NCBI GenBank assembly: GCA_029556545.1
Contig: JAKQEQ010000086.1
Location: 23,182 to 87,181, forward strand
Direction of reading: 5' to 3'
Length of the DNA stretch: 64,000 nucleotides
Source: Candidatus Hydrogenedentota bacterium
Lineage (GTDB): Bacteria; Hydrogenedentota; Hydrogenedentia; Hydrogenedentales; JAGMZX01
The notes beneath the pieces are model-generated. The model worked only from the letters and a program-made list of their open reading frames with translations, had not been told where the DNA came from and made no database searches. Position numbers and translations under genes: made by a program. Position 1 is the stretch's first letter. Each line of letters starts with the position of its first letter. Shown one piece after another: positions 18,511-29,007 of the stretch.

Positions 18511-19731
18511 TTACACCCCGGAAATGGCGCTGCCCAACGAAAAGATGGGCAGATAGAGCGAGACGACCAGGAAACCGATAATGCCGCCGATAATGAATAT
18601 GAAGGCCGGCGTGACGAGAGCGACCGCCAGGCGGTCGCGCAGCGCTACCTCGCGTTCGTAGGACTCGGCCAGGGATTCGAGGGCGGTCTCGACCTCGCCG
18701 CGGTTCTCGCCGGTGCCGATCATCCAGCAGAAGTTGTGGCCGAAGAACTTCGTGCTTTCGAGGGCGTCCACGAGGCGTTCACCGCCGGCCACCAGGAGGT
18801 TCGCCTCGCCGACCGCACGTTCGAGGATGGCGCTGCCTGTCGAGGCCGCGGCCAGTTCGAGGCTGTCGAGGACGGGCACGCCCGATCGCAGCAACAGAGC
18901 GAGGGTCCGGCAGAAGCGGGCCAGCGCCACAAGATAGTTCAATGTCCCGACGATGGGCGCGTGCATGCGCAGCCAGTCGCCCAGGATGCGCCCGCGGTCC
19001 GCGCGCCGCGCGATGCGCCAGAGCAACACTACGCCAAACACGCACAGCGGGACCGCGAGGACCAGCGTCCGCGAGTGATGGAGCAAGCCGTCGGAGAGGG
19101 CGAGCCAGAACCGAGTCGGCCCAGGCATACGCGCGCCGAAATCCTCGAATATGTCGGCGTATACCGGCACCACCGTCACAAGGAGAAAGCCGATGATCAG
19201 GACGGCCGCGACAAGCACCGTGACCGGATAGGTCAACGCCAGCCGCACGCTGCCGCGCAGTTGCAGGACGCGCCCCGTGTACCGCGCCAACGCCTGGAGC
19301 ACGCCCGCCATGTTGCCGCTGGCCTCGCCCGCGCGCAGCGCGCTCGTAAACAGGTGCGGAAACACGTGCGGCTGCCGCGCCATGGCTTCGTCCAGCGACG
19401 CGCCCCGCTCGATGTCGATGCGCAGGCGGTCGACCGCCCCTTTTAGACGGGACCGCCCCAAGTCCGCCGCGAGGGATTGCAGGGAGGGCGCGAGCGGCAG
19501 CCCGCTGCGCACAATCGACCCGAGCTGCTCGATAAAGAAGTGCAGTTCCTGCCACGCGAGTTGGCGGGACACCCGGCGCAGCCCCGGCGCTGGATTCGCC
19601 TCCTCGACGGCGGCCACGTGCAGCCCGCGTTCCTGCAACACGGCGACCACCCGGTGCGCCGATGGGGCGTCCATCGTTCCCTCCACCGGATTCCCCTCAT
19701 GGTCCGCGGCCCGATAACGGTAGAGCGTCAT
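18511..19731 (-). CDS. gspF: type II secretion / pilus assembly platform protein GspF
   Basis: 406 aa from the ATG at 19731 (GGAG site 9 nt upstream); the frame is open to 19800 but the extension is not family-like. The N-terminus YRYRAADHEGNPVEGTMDA is the classic GspF/PilC start. Two T2SSF domains follow, with FFIEQLGSIVRSGLPLAPSLQ near residue 70 and FCRTLALLLRSGVPVLDSLE near residue 275, and three membrane helices. It is the first gene of the minus-strand operon: gspF, gspF-like, I-like, J-like, K-like, pilin. The gene diverges from the kinase gene at 19883. The missing GspE/GspD partners must be elsewhere. Confidence 0.88.
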   Translation of the reverse strand: MTLYRYRAADHEGNPVEGTMDAPSAHRVVAVLQERGLHVAAVEEANPAPGLRRVSRQLAWQELHFFIEQLGSIVRSGLPLAPSLQSLAADLGRSRLKGAVDRLRIDIERGASLDEAMARQPHVFPHLFTSALRAGEASGNMAGVLQALARYTGRVLQLRGSVRLALTYPVTVLVAAVLIIGFLLVTVVPVYADIFEDFGARMPGPTRFWLALSDGLLHHSRTLVLAVPLCVFGVVLLWRIARRADRGRILGDWLRMHAPIVGTLNYLVALARFCRTLALLLRSGVPVLDSLELAAASTGSAILERAVGEANLLVAGGERLVDALESTKFFGHNFCWMIGTGENRGEVETALESLAESYEREVALRDRLAVALVTPAFIFIIGGIIGFLVVSLYLPIFSLGSAISGV

Positions 19732-19882
19732 GGCGTCAATCTCCGGAAAGGCTCGGCCTCCGCAATACATATGACCGGATTCGCGGGAATCGATCACCAA
19801 ACGTTTCGCGCGGTAATGTTTGCATTATTTCCGGGGTATTCCTTATGCTCGCTTCCTCTGCGAAGCGTTGGAAAGGCGATCT

Positions 19883-20881
19883 ATGGCGTGTGAAGCGGTG
19901 GCGTATGCGCGGGCGGGATTGATCGGGAACCCGTCGGACGGCTATTTCGGCAAGACGATCAGCTTTGTGATCCGCGATTTTTCGGCAAAGGTCAGTCTCT
20001 ACGAGCACCCGGAAATCGAGATTGTTCCGAGTTTTCAGGACCGGTTCCGGTACGAGTCCATCCGCGAACTGGCCCGCGATGTGAAGGCAAATGGCTACTA
20101 CGGGGGCATTCGGCTGATGAAAGCGACCATCCGCAGGTTCGTCGAATACTGCGATCAGCATAAGAAGCCTCTCGCCGAAAAGCATTTCTCGATTCGCTAT
20201 CGATCGACGATCCCGCGGCGGCTCGGTTTGGCGGGTTCGAGCGCCCTGGTCACGGCCACGCTCCGCTGCCTCATGGAATATTACGAAGTCGATATCCCGA
20301 AGGCCGTCCAACCGAATCTCATTCTCAGCGTCGAGACGGAGGAACTGGGTATCTCGGCGGGCTTGCAGGACCGGGTGATCCAGGTCTACGAGGGGTGCGT
20401 GTTCATGGATTTTGATCGCGGACTCATGGAATCGCGCGGCCACGGGACCTATGAAGAAATCGATCCGTGCCTGCTGCCGCCGCTGTTTATCGCGTACCGC
20501 CGCGACTTGGGCGAAGGATCCGAGACCTTCCACAACAATATCCGCGAGCGCTGGCGGCAGGGCGACCCGGAGGTCGTTCAGGCCATGAAAGACTTCGCGA
20601 GCTACGCCGCGGCCGCACGGGAACTCCTGCTCGAACGCCGGGGACGGGAAATCGGGCCGCTCCTCGACGCCAATTTCGAGCGCCGGCGTTCCATCTACAC
20701 ATTGGACCCGCGCAACATCGACATGGTCGAACGGGCCCGGAGCGTGGGCGCGCACGCGAAGTTCGCGGGCTCGGGCGGGGCCATCGTGGGAACTTATGAG
20801 GACGACGCCATGTTTGAGCGACTCGTGAAGGTGTTTCAGGAGGCAGACATCGCGGTATTCAAGCCGCGGATCGAACCGTAG
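19883..20881 (+). CDS. GHMP kinase, plant-type glucuronokinase-like
   Basis: 332 aa from the ATG at 19883 (GGAAAGG site 6 nt upstream); an earlier ATG at 19820 gives a poor N-terminus. GHMP motif 1 is ARAGLIGNPSDGYFGKT (residues 10-25), motif 2 is IPRRLGLAGSSA (residues 110-121), and motif 3 is AKFAGSGGAIVGTY near residue 295. Segments such as PNLILSVETEELGISAGLQDRVIQVYEG and GLMESRGHGTYEEIDPCLLPP strongly recall plant glucuronokinase, which phosphorylates D-glucuronate at C1 on the way to UDP-glucuronate. Substrate is therefore inferred, not shown. No uronic-acid pathway gene lies next to it; rsmI follows after 59 nt. Confidence 0.78.
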   Translation: MACEAVAYARAGLIGNPSDGYFGKTISFVIRDFSAKVSLYEHPEIEIVPSFQDRFRYESIRELARDVKANGYYGGIRLMKATIRRFVEYCDQHKKPLAEKHFSIRYRSTIPRRLGLAGSSALVTATLRCLMEYYEVDIPKAVQPNLILSVETEELGISAGLQDRVIQVYEGCVFMDFDRGLMESRGHGTYEEIDPCLLPPLFIAYRRDLGEGSETFHNNIRERWRQGDPEVVQAMKDFASYAAAARELLLERRGREIGPLLDANFERRRSIYTLDPRNIDMVERARSVGAHAKFAGSGGAIVGTYEDDAMFERLVKVFQEADIAVFKPRIEP

Positions 20882-20940
20882 GTTCCGGTTCTTGCCCGGG
20901 GCGGCGCAGGCGCGGCGCCGGTCCGCAAGGGAGTAAGCGC

Positions 20941-21669
20941 GTGGGCACGCTATACGTCATTGCGACACCGATAGGCAACCTCGAGGACCTTACCCATCGC
21001 GCGGCACGCGTACTGGGCGAGGCCGGCGCGGTGGCCTGCGAGGATACGCGCGTGACGCCGCGCCTATTCGAGCGGTATGGCATCGCGCGGCCCAAGACAC
21101 TGTTCTCATGTCACGAACACAACGAGGATCACGCAGCAAAACGCATTGTCGGTCTCCTCGCCGATGGCGTCTCCGTGGCGCTATGCAGCGAAGGAGGTTT
21201 TCCCGGCGTCAGCGACCCGGGATACCGTGTGATCACCGCCTGCATCGAGGCGGGACACGATATCGTCGTAGTGCCTGGCCCGAGCGCGGTTCACGCGGCC
21301 TTGCTCGCGTCCGGCCTGCCGACTTCGAGTTATATCTTCAAGGGCTTCCCGCCGCGCAAGCCTGGACCGCGCGCCCGTTTTCTCGAGATGGATCGCGACG
21401 CCCCGCATACCCTGATATTCTTCGAGTCGCCCTTTCGCCTGACCGCCCTGCTCGAGGCGGCACACGAGGCGTTCGGAGACCGCCAAGCTGCCGTCTGCGT
21501 CGAATTGACAAAAAAATTCGAGCGCGTGCGCCGTGGGTTCCTTTCCGAACTGGCGGAATGGTATAATGCAAACCCGGTAAAGGGCGAGATCACGGTTGTC
21601 GTCGCGGGCCGGCATCCGAAGTTCACGCGAGCAACGAGGAACCTGGGAGAACCGGGCGATGCAACGTGA
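20941..21669 (+). CDS. rsmI: 16S rRNA (cytidine1402-2'-O)-methyltransferase
   Basis: 242 aa from GTG 20941 with a GGGAG site. The SAM-dependent tetrapyrrole-methylase fold shows LYVIATPIGNLEDLTHRA at the start, CEDTR near residue 36, the GGFPGVSDPGYRVI loop near residue 85, and VVPGPSAVHAALLASGLP. It methylates C1402 in the ribosomal P site. The family is usually 280-290 aa; here the C-terminal helical tail is short, but the catalytic domain is complete. Confidence 0.92.
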   Translation: MGTLYVIATPIGNLEDLTHRAARVLGEAGAVACEDTRVTPRLFERYGIARPKTLFSCHEHNEDHAAKRIVGLLADGVSVALCSEGGFPGVSDPGYRVITACIEAGHDIVVVPGPSAVHAALLASGLPTSSYIFKGFPPRKPGPRARFLEMDRDAPHTLIFFESPFRLTALLEAAHEAFGDRQAAVCVELTKKFERVRRGFLSELAEWYNANPVKGEITVVVAGRHPKFTRATRNLGEPGDAT

Positions 21670-21826
21670 AGGGTTTAACGGTTCGCCGTGCGGGATTGCA
21701 TGCGGCCGTTCGTAACCAGGATTCGGAAGCGCCGAATCGCCATGTGGTACGCTGCGGGCGGGTTGAGGTTTGGCATTTGATGTCTTTGTGTCGTCACGGT
21801 AACAAACGCGGAAAGGAATTCGCACC

Positions 21827-22243
21827 ATGGCCAACAGACCGGAACAGACCTATTACGTCAACTTTGACAGCGCCGTCGCGGTGTACGTGCAAATCGAGAA
21901 CCAAGTCCAATTCGCCGTGGCTTCGGGCAAGCTCAAGCCGGGAGAAGCGCTGCCCACGATACACAATATGGCCGCCATGCTCGGGCTGAACGCCAACACC
22001 ATCGTGAAGGCCTATCGTGATCTCGAGGTGCTCGGCGTGGTGCAAACACGCCGTGGCGCGGGCGTGCTGATCGCCGACAAGGCGCCAGCCGCCTGCCGCG
22101 ACCGTATCCGCGCGGCGATGCGCGCTCACCTGAAGGAAGCCGTGGCCGAATGCATCGCGTGCGGCGTGGCCGAGGCCGAAATCCGGAAGATCGTGGGGAA
22201 AACCGTCCAGACCGCCCCGAATCCTTATGAGGCCAAGGCCTGA
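21827..22243 (+). CDS. GntR-family regulator, YtrA-like
   Basis: 138 aa with an N-terminal winged helix: AVYVQIENQVQFAVASGKLKPGEALPTIHNMAAMLGLNANTIVKAYRDLE (residues 18-67), with the wing GVVQTRRGAGVLIA. The C-terminal part (about 55 residues, helical) is short, as in the YtrA subfamily, which lacks a large ligand domain. It lies just upstream of acs on the same strand. The palindrome at 22322-22339 in the acs leader is a reasonable candidate target. Typical YtrA partners are ABC transporters, which are absent here. Confidence 0.82.
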   Translation: MANRPEQTYYVNFDSAVAVYVQIENQVQFAVASGKLKPGEALPTIHNMAAMLGLNANTIVKAYRDLEVLGVVQTRRGAGVLIADKAPAACRDRIRAAMRAHLKEAVAECIACGVAEAEIRKIVGKTVQTAPNPYEAKA

Positions 22244-22276
22244 GACAAGGCCCATCCCGGGGCGCCGTTCGTAAGG

Positions 22277-22305
22277 TTGCAAAGGGGTACGGAATAGAGT
22301 ACAAT
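22277..22305 (+). promoter_or_regulatory. acs promoter
   Basis: TTGCAA at 22277-22282 and TACAAT at 22300-22305 are separated by exactly 17 nt, a good sigma70 match. This places the transcription start near 22312, giving a leader of about 150 nt before the acs ATG at 22461. Confidence 0.6.
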
Positions 22306-22321
22306 CGGGGAACCCTATCGA

Positions 22322-22339
22322 CCGGTAGGTATATACCGG
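22322..22339. promoter_or_regulatory. operator-like inverted repeat in the acs leader
   Basis: CCGGTA at 22322-22327 and TACCGG at 22334-22339 form a perfect 6-bp inverted repeat with a 6-nt spacer (GGTATA). It lies about 10-27 nt downstream of the expected acs transcription start, a classical repressor position. The GntR gene ends 80 nt upstream. Confidence 0.45.
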
Positions 22340-22460
22340 ACGGGCTGCGCCCGGGAGCCCCTGTGGGGGGGCGGATAGGGCCGTGCGCGCCGCCGGCGCT
22401 CGCGAAAAGAGATTCCCGCACTATGGAACCGCAGTACAAGCGTTATGGAGGTCCTGTTAC

Positions 22461-24458
<1,998 letters not shown>

Positions 24459-24558
24459 CAGCGGGCGCGGGGGAACAACATGGCGGGAATGCCGGGGCCG
24501 AGCGCCTGACCGCGTTCGGCCCCGTTTTGCCAAGGTCTGAACCGGGGAGACACGAAAT

Positions 24559-25857
24559 ATGTCATCCGAAACCAAAGTCATGAATCGTTGGATTGTCGTA
24601 GTGGGCGCCATTCTGGTCCAACTATGCCTCGGGGCCATTTATGCCTGGTCCGCCTTCACCGGCAAGCTCAACGCGGAACCGTTCTCGTTCACAAAGACCG
24701 AAACGCAGGTGATATTCTCGGTCGGGTTGTTCGCGTTCGCCGTCGTCATGGCCCTCGTCGCGGGCAATTGGCAGAAAAAGGCCGGGCCGCGCGTCGTGGC
24801 GCTGGCCGGCGGCCTTGTGCTGGGGATCGGCTACGTCATCGCCGGATTCGCGGGCACGAGCTTCTGGGGCATCTTGATTGGCGTCGGCGTGCTCGGCGGC
24901 GCGGGCATCGGCCTCGGCTATGTGTGCCCGATCGCGGCGCTGGTCAAGTGGTTCCCGGACAAGAAGGGACTGATTACCGGCTTGGCGGTAGCCGGCTTTG
25001 GGTTTGGCGCGCTCATCTGGATCAAGCTGACCAGCGGATTCGTGTTCGGCCCGGTGAACCTGACTCCCGGCTGGACCGGCCTCTACGGCATGGGGTGGAC
25101 GGTCAACAATGTGTTCCTGTTGTACGGCGGCTTGTTCGCGGCCCTCGTGGTGCTGGGTTCGCTGGTGCTGATCAATCCGCCCGACGGCTGGCTGCCCGCG
25201 GGCTGGACGCCGCCGAGCGGCGCGGCGGCCGCGGCGAGCGGGGGCGACGACTATACGACCGGCGAAATGGTCAAGACCCCGCAGTTCTGGGGGCTGTTCT
25301 TCATTTTCATGGTGGGCGCGACAGCGGGCCTCATGGTCATCGGCGTTATCGCCCTTTTCGGCAATGACGCCTTGACGGCAAAGGGCATTGCTCTGGACAA
25401 CGCGAAGGTAATCACGGGGACCGCGATGGGCCTCTTCTTCGCACTCATGAACGGCTTCGGCCGCATCGCCTGGGGCAGTATCTCCGATAAACTGGGGCGG
25501 AGAAACTCGATAGCACTGATGAGCCTCCTGCAGGGCGGCATGATGATCGCCTTCTTCTTCATTGGCGGCAACGAGATTGGCCTGTACATCGGCGCCGCAG
25601 TGATCGGCTTCAACTTCGGCGGCAACTTCGCCCTGTTCCCCGCCGCCACGGCGGACTTCTTCGGAAACAAGAACGTCGGCACGAATTACCCGTGGGTGTT
25701 CATGTCCTATGGCGTCGGCGGCATCGTCGGTCCGATTCTCGGCGGCATCATGGGCGACGCGCAAGCCTGGATGTGGGCCTTCCTGCCCGCGGGCGTCGCG
25801 TGCATCATCGCGGGCTTCGTCGGGACAACGCTCCGTCCGCCAAAACGCGCCGCGTAA
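24559..25857 (+). CDS. OxlT-type MFS carboxylate transporter
   Basis: 432 aa with 12 hydrophobic helices and a GGGGAG site before the ATG at 24559. The first helix, RWIVVVGAILVQLCLGAIYAWSAF, is the signature start of the oxalate/formate antiporter-like MFS group. LVKWFPDKKGLITGLAVAGFGFGA (helix 4/5) and GRIAWGSISDKLGRRNSIALM (loop 8/9) are also typical. It follows acs by 100 nt on the same strand, so a monocarboxylate such as acetate, pyruvate or lactate is a plausible substrate. Exchange versus proton symport cannot be told. Confidence 0.82.
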   Translation: MSSETKVMNRWIVVVGAILVQLCLGAIYAWSAFTGKLNAEPFSFTKTETQVIFSVGLFAFAVVMALVAGNWQKKAGPRVVALAGGLVLGIGYVIAGFAGTSFWGILIGVGVLGGAGIGLGYVCPIAALVKWFPDKKGLITGLAVAGFGFGALIWIKLTSGFVFGPVNLTPGWTGLYGMGWTVNNVFLLYGGLFAALVVLGSLVLINPPDGWLPAGWTPPSGAAAAASGGDDYTTGEMVKTPQFWGLFFIFMVGATAGLMVIGVIALFGNDALTAKGIALDNAKVITGTAMGLFFALMNGFGRIAWGSISDKLGRRNSIALMSLLQGGMMIAFFFIGGNEIGLYIGAAVIGFNFGGNFALFPAATADFFGNKNVGTNYPWVFMSYGVGGIVGPILGGIMGDAQAWMWAFLPAGVACIIAGFVGTTLRPPKRAA

Positions 25858-25866
25858 GGATACGAC

Positions 25867-25976
25867 GTGGCACGGGCGTCTCGTCCGTGAACCCAGACCG
25901 TGGGCAAGGCGTCCGTGCCGCGTGGCACGGACGTTTCGCCCGTAACCCCAAGACATGGGCAGGATGCCCATGCCAC
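25867..25976. repeat. tandem pair of 55-nt dispersed repeats
   Basis: Two direct copies of 55 nt (25867-25921 and 25922-25976) start with GTGGCACGG. The second ends TGCCAC, complementary to its own start, and contains the perfect hairpin CATGGGCA-GGA-TGCCCATG (25954-25972). This fills the convergent gap between the MFS gene and the acyl-CoA dehydrogenase gene. Repeats whose shadow translations read HGRDARAT or ASCPCHG are common, in my memory, across several high-GC environmental phyla. Confidence 0.75.
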
Positions 25977-25987
25977 GACATTGTCCA

Positions 25988-27130
25988 TCAGCGGCCCTTG
26001 GCGACCTCACGGGCAATGACCAGCCGCTGAATTTCCTGCGTGCCCTCGTAAATCTGCATGAGCTTCGCGTCGCGCATGAGCTTCTCGACGGGGTACTCGC
26101 GCGAATAGCCCCGTCCGCCCAGAATCTGCACCGCCTCCGTTGTGACTTCCATGGCGACGTCGCCTGCGTAACATTTCGCCATGGCCGCCTCCTTCGTCTG
26201 GCGTACCCCGTGGTCCGCCATCCACGCGGCTTGCCACGCGAGCAGGCGCGCGGCCTCGACCTTCATCGCCATGTCCGCGAGTTTGAATTGTATGGCCTGG
26301 TTCTTCACGATGGGCGCGCCGAACTGGACGCGCTCGTTCGCGTACTTGACGGCCTCCTCGAGGGCGCGCCGCGCGATGCCGACCGCGCCGGCCGCCGTGC
26401 CCGCGCGGGTGCGGTCCAGCGTGCCCATCGCCACCTGGAAACCGCGTCCCTCCTTGAGCAGCAGGTTCTCCGTGGGCACGCGCACGTCGCGGAAATGCAG
26501 TTCCACCTGATTCGAGGCCCGCTGGCCCATCTTGTCCTCCGCCTTCCCCACCTCGACCCCCATGTCGCGCTCGACGATGAAGGCGCTCATGCCGAGGGGG
26601 CCGCGGTCCGGGTTCGTGGATGCGAACACGACGTAGAAGTCCGCGAAGCCGCCGTTGGTGCAGAAGCATTTGTCGCCGTTGATGACGTAGTGGTCGCCGT
26701 CGCGGACGGCGGTGGTCTTCGCGGCGCCCGCGTCGGATCCCGCCTCCCGCTCCGTCAGGGCGAAGGCCGCGATGCGAAACGCGCGGGCGTGGGGGCGCAG
26801 GTACCGTTCCTTCTGAGCGGCGCCGCCGAAGAGGATGATCGGCGCCAGCGCCAGCGAGTTCGCCATGATGCATGTGCCGATGCCCATGCACGCCGCGCCG
26901 AGTTCCTCCGTCATGAGGGCTGCGTCAAGATTCGATAGGCCGGGTCCGTCGTATTCCTTCGGTATCCCCTCGCTCATCAGTTTCGCGTCAAAGGCCTTCT
27001 GCATAATCTCGATGGGAAACTCGCCCGTGCGGTCGTGGTGCGCCGCCGCCGGCTTGATTTCCGTCTCGGCGAACGCGCGCGCCCGCGCGCGCAACTGTTC
27101 CTGATCCTCCGACAGACTGAATCCAATCAT
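25988..27130 (-). CDS. acyl-CoA dehydrogenase (short/branched-chain type)
   Basis: 380 aa flavoenzyme, full length for the family. FAD-contacting AFALTEREAGSDAGA is near residue 122 and CFCTNGGFADFYVVF near residue 155. The C-terminal catalytic base lies in QIYEGTQEIQRLVIAREV (Glu near residue 362). A GAGGTGA site precedes the ATG at 27130. It oxidises an acyl-CoA to the 2-enoyl-CoA with ETF as acceptor. The AtuA-like gene directly upstream and the carboxylase and second dehydrogenase further on suggest branched or isoprenoid acyl-CoA substrates (isovaleryl- or citronellyl-CoA-like); this is inference from context. Confidence 0.9.
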   Translation of the reverse strand: MIGFSLSEDQEQLRARARAFAETEIKPAAAHHDRTGEFPIEIMQKAFDAKLMSEGIPKEYDGPGLSNLDAALMTEELGAACMGIGTCIMANSLALAPIILFGGAAQKERYLRPHARAFRIAAFALTEREAGSDAGAAKTTAVRDGDHYVINGDKCFCTNGGFADFYVVFASTNPDRGPLGMSAFIVERDMGVEVGKAEDKMGQRASNQVELHFRDVRVPTENLLLKEGRGFQVAMGTLDRTRAGTAAGAVGIARRALEEAVKYANERVQFGAPIVKNQAIQFKLADMAMKVEAARLLAWQAAWMADHGVRQTKEAAMAKCYAGDVAMEVTTEAVQILGGRGYSREYPVEKLMRDAKLMQIYEGTQEIQRLVIAREVAKGR

Positions 27131-27245
27131 GGTTCACCTCATCCTCCGATATGGTCGGTTGCGTTTCGGCCTGGGCGCGCGCCGCCTCCCGCATCGGCAC
27201 GCATTACGGGGGGCGTCCTACGAGTGTCCGGACTGTGCCGGCCAG

Positions 27246-28598
27246 TCATGCATCGAGGATGCGCGTCTCAACGTGGACGCGGTCGCGCTCGATTAGGCAC
27301 GACCAGTAGCTGAACATCGGACGGGGACTGGGCCGTCCGGCGGCATAGCCGGTGACGCCCTGCGGGCCGCTCGTGACCAGGGGCGCTATCTCTTTCGCGA
27401 AGCGCTCAACGGCTTCTTTGCGCGGATCCGCCACGCTGATGCGCAAGACGGTCTCGAGCAATGGCGGCGCGTCGAGCACACCGGGGACACAGGCGTTCGC
27501 ACCGATGCACTCGATGTTCGATCGCGCGTACTCGAAGCCCGCGCGGCGCAGCCGTTCGAGCACGATCTCGCCGCCGCGGCGGGCCTTCTCCACGGCGTCG
27601 CGCCCGAATACCGTGAGCAGGCCGTGCGCCCAATAGCCATCGCGATAGGTCGCGCTGACCTTGTACGTGTTCGTGGGCCGCGCGCCGCGCGCGCCGGTGA
27701 CGCGCACGCGGTCCAGGCCGACTTCCTCGACCGAAAGCGTCGTGAAATCGACGCGACAATCCGGGCTGAGATAGTGGGCCGGGTCGCCGATCTCGTAGAC
27801 AAGTTGCTCCTTGACCGTTTCGAGATTTACCCGTCCGCCGGTCCCTTCCGGCTTTGTGACGATGAAGTCGCCCGTCTCGTCGATTTCGACGATGGGGAAT
27901 CCGATGCCGGCGGGGTCCTGCAGTTCGAGCCAGTTCGTCGCGATGCCGCCGCAGCACTGGGTCCCGCACTCGATGACGTGTCCGGCGACCGTCGCGGCGG
28001 CAAGCCTCGGGTAATCATCAAGGGCCCATCCGAACTCGTGTACACAAATACCCACCGTGAGGCTCGGGTCGGCGACGCGCCCCGTAATCACCAAGTCCGC
28101 GCCCGCCGCCAACGCACGCGCCACCCCTTCCGCGCCGATGTAGGCATTTGCCGTGACAAGCCGGTCCGCCACTTCCGCGAGCGCGCGATAATCCTCGCCG
28201 TTTGCGAAGAGCGGGTTTGCCGGTTCCGCCCGCAGCGCCGGCAACACGTCGTCGCCCGAGACCACCCCGATCTTCAGGTGGGCCAGGCCGGCGCCCCGCA
28301 ACACCGCGGCGCACGCCTCGGCGCAGCCCGCCGGGTTCAAGCCGCCCGCGTTGCAGACCACCTTCACCTTGCGGCCCAGTCTCCAGTGCGGCACGAGATT
28401 GTGGAGCACCTCGACGAAATCCCGGGCGTAACCCGCCTGCGGGTCGCGGTCCCGTTGCAGCGCCATGATGCTCAACGACACCTCGGCCAAGTAATCCAGC
28501 GTCAGATAGTCCACCTCGGGACACTGCGCGACCAAACGCGCCGCCGCGTCGGTGCTGTCGCCCCAGAATCCCTGAGTGTTGGCTATGCGGATTCGCAT
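27246..28598 (-). CDS. AtuA-like acyclic terpene utilisation family protein (DUF1446)
   Basis: 450 aa. The opening MRIRIANTQGFWGDSTDAA, the block KVVCNAGGLNPAGCAEACA near residue 78 and LVITGRVADPSLTVGICVHEFGW near residue 168 are typical of the AtuA/DUF1446 family. Biochemical function is not established; in Pseudomonas the atuA gene heads the cluster for citronellol/geraniol degradation. Here it is flanked by acyl-CoA dehydrogenase and, beyond small toxin-antitoxin-type genes, by an acyl-CoA carboxylase beta subunit. A role in branched-acyl-CoA catabolism is therefore likely. The C-terminal small domain found in longer homologues (about 590 aa) is absent. Confidence 0.82.
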   Translation of the reverse strand: MRIRIANTQGFWGDSTDAAARLVAQCPEVDYLTLDYLAEVSLSIMALQRDRDPQAGYARDFVEVLHNLVPHWRLGRKVKVVCNAGGLNPAGCAEACAAVLRGAGLAHLKIGVVSGDDVLPALRAEPANPLFANGEDYRALAEVADRLVTANAYIGAEGVARALAAGADLVITGRVADPSLTVGICVHEFGWALDDYPRLAAATVAGHVIECGTQCCGGIATNWLELQDPAGIGFPIVEIDETGDFIVTKPEGTGGRVNLETVKEQLVYEIGDPAHYLSPDCRVDFTTLSVEEVGLDRVRVTGARGARPTNTYKVSATYRDGYWAHGLLTVFGRDAVEKARRGGEIVLERLRRAGFEYARSNIECIGANACVPGVLDAPPLLETVLRISVADPRKEAVERFAKEIAPLVTSGPQGVTGYAAGRPSPRPMFSYWSCLIERDRVHVETRILDA

Positions 28599-28620
28599 AA
28601 TGTGCCGCCTTCGTTTTCCG

Positions 28621-28800
28621 TTACCGCGCCAAATGAATGTAAATCGCTTCGTGACCGACGTAGAGCATGGCCGCTTCCCGAATGTTGCTCAGCGCATCCT
28701 CGAACGTGTCGCCCTGGCTGTGGCGCCCCGGCAAATCGGGACAATAGGCAAGAAGCCTATCTTCGTCGTGCTCAATAATCGCGGTAAGCTTCGCGGACAT
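28621..28800 (-). CDS. HicB-like antitoxin-family protein, solitary
   Basis: 59 aa from the ATG at 28800, which has GGGAG 8 nt upstream; longer in-frame starts up to 28851 lack this. The sequence (KLTAIIEHDEDRLLAYCPDLPG, then QGDTFEDALSNIREAAMLYV) is the partial RNase-H fold of HicB / UPF0150 proteins. No DNA-binding tail and no HicA toxin gene lie next to it, so it is either an orphan antitoxin or a relic. It ends 23 nt before the AtuA-like gene start on the same strand. Confidence 0.75.
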   Translation of the reverse strand: MSAKLTAIIEHDEDRLLAYCPDLPGRHSQGDTFEDALSNIREAAMLYVGHEAIYIHLAR

Positions 28801-29007
28801 ACGGCTGACTCCCTTCATCATTGCTTCAATGCCTAAGGAAGATCCTGGCACTTATTATAGCCTGTTCGAACTCCGCGAAGTCCTGTTCCCGCGCGAAGTG
28901 ACCGCACCTCCAAGGCTCCCGCTCCACCTTGGCCCCACGTACCAGAGGGGAGAATCCGAGATTACCGGCGTGGCGCGTCATGGCAAGGCCGACGCGGAAG
29001 TGAGCGG

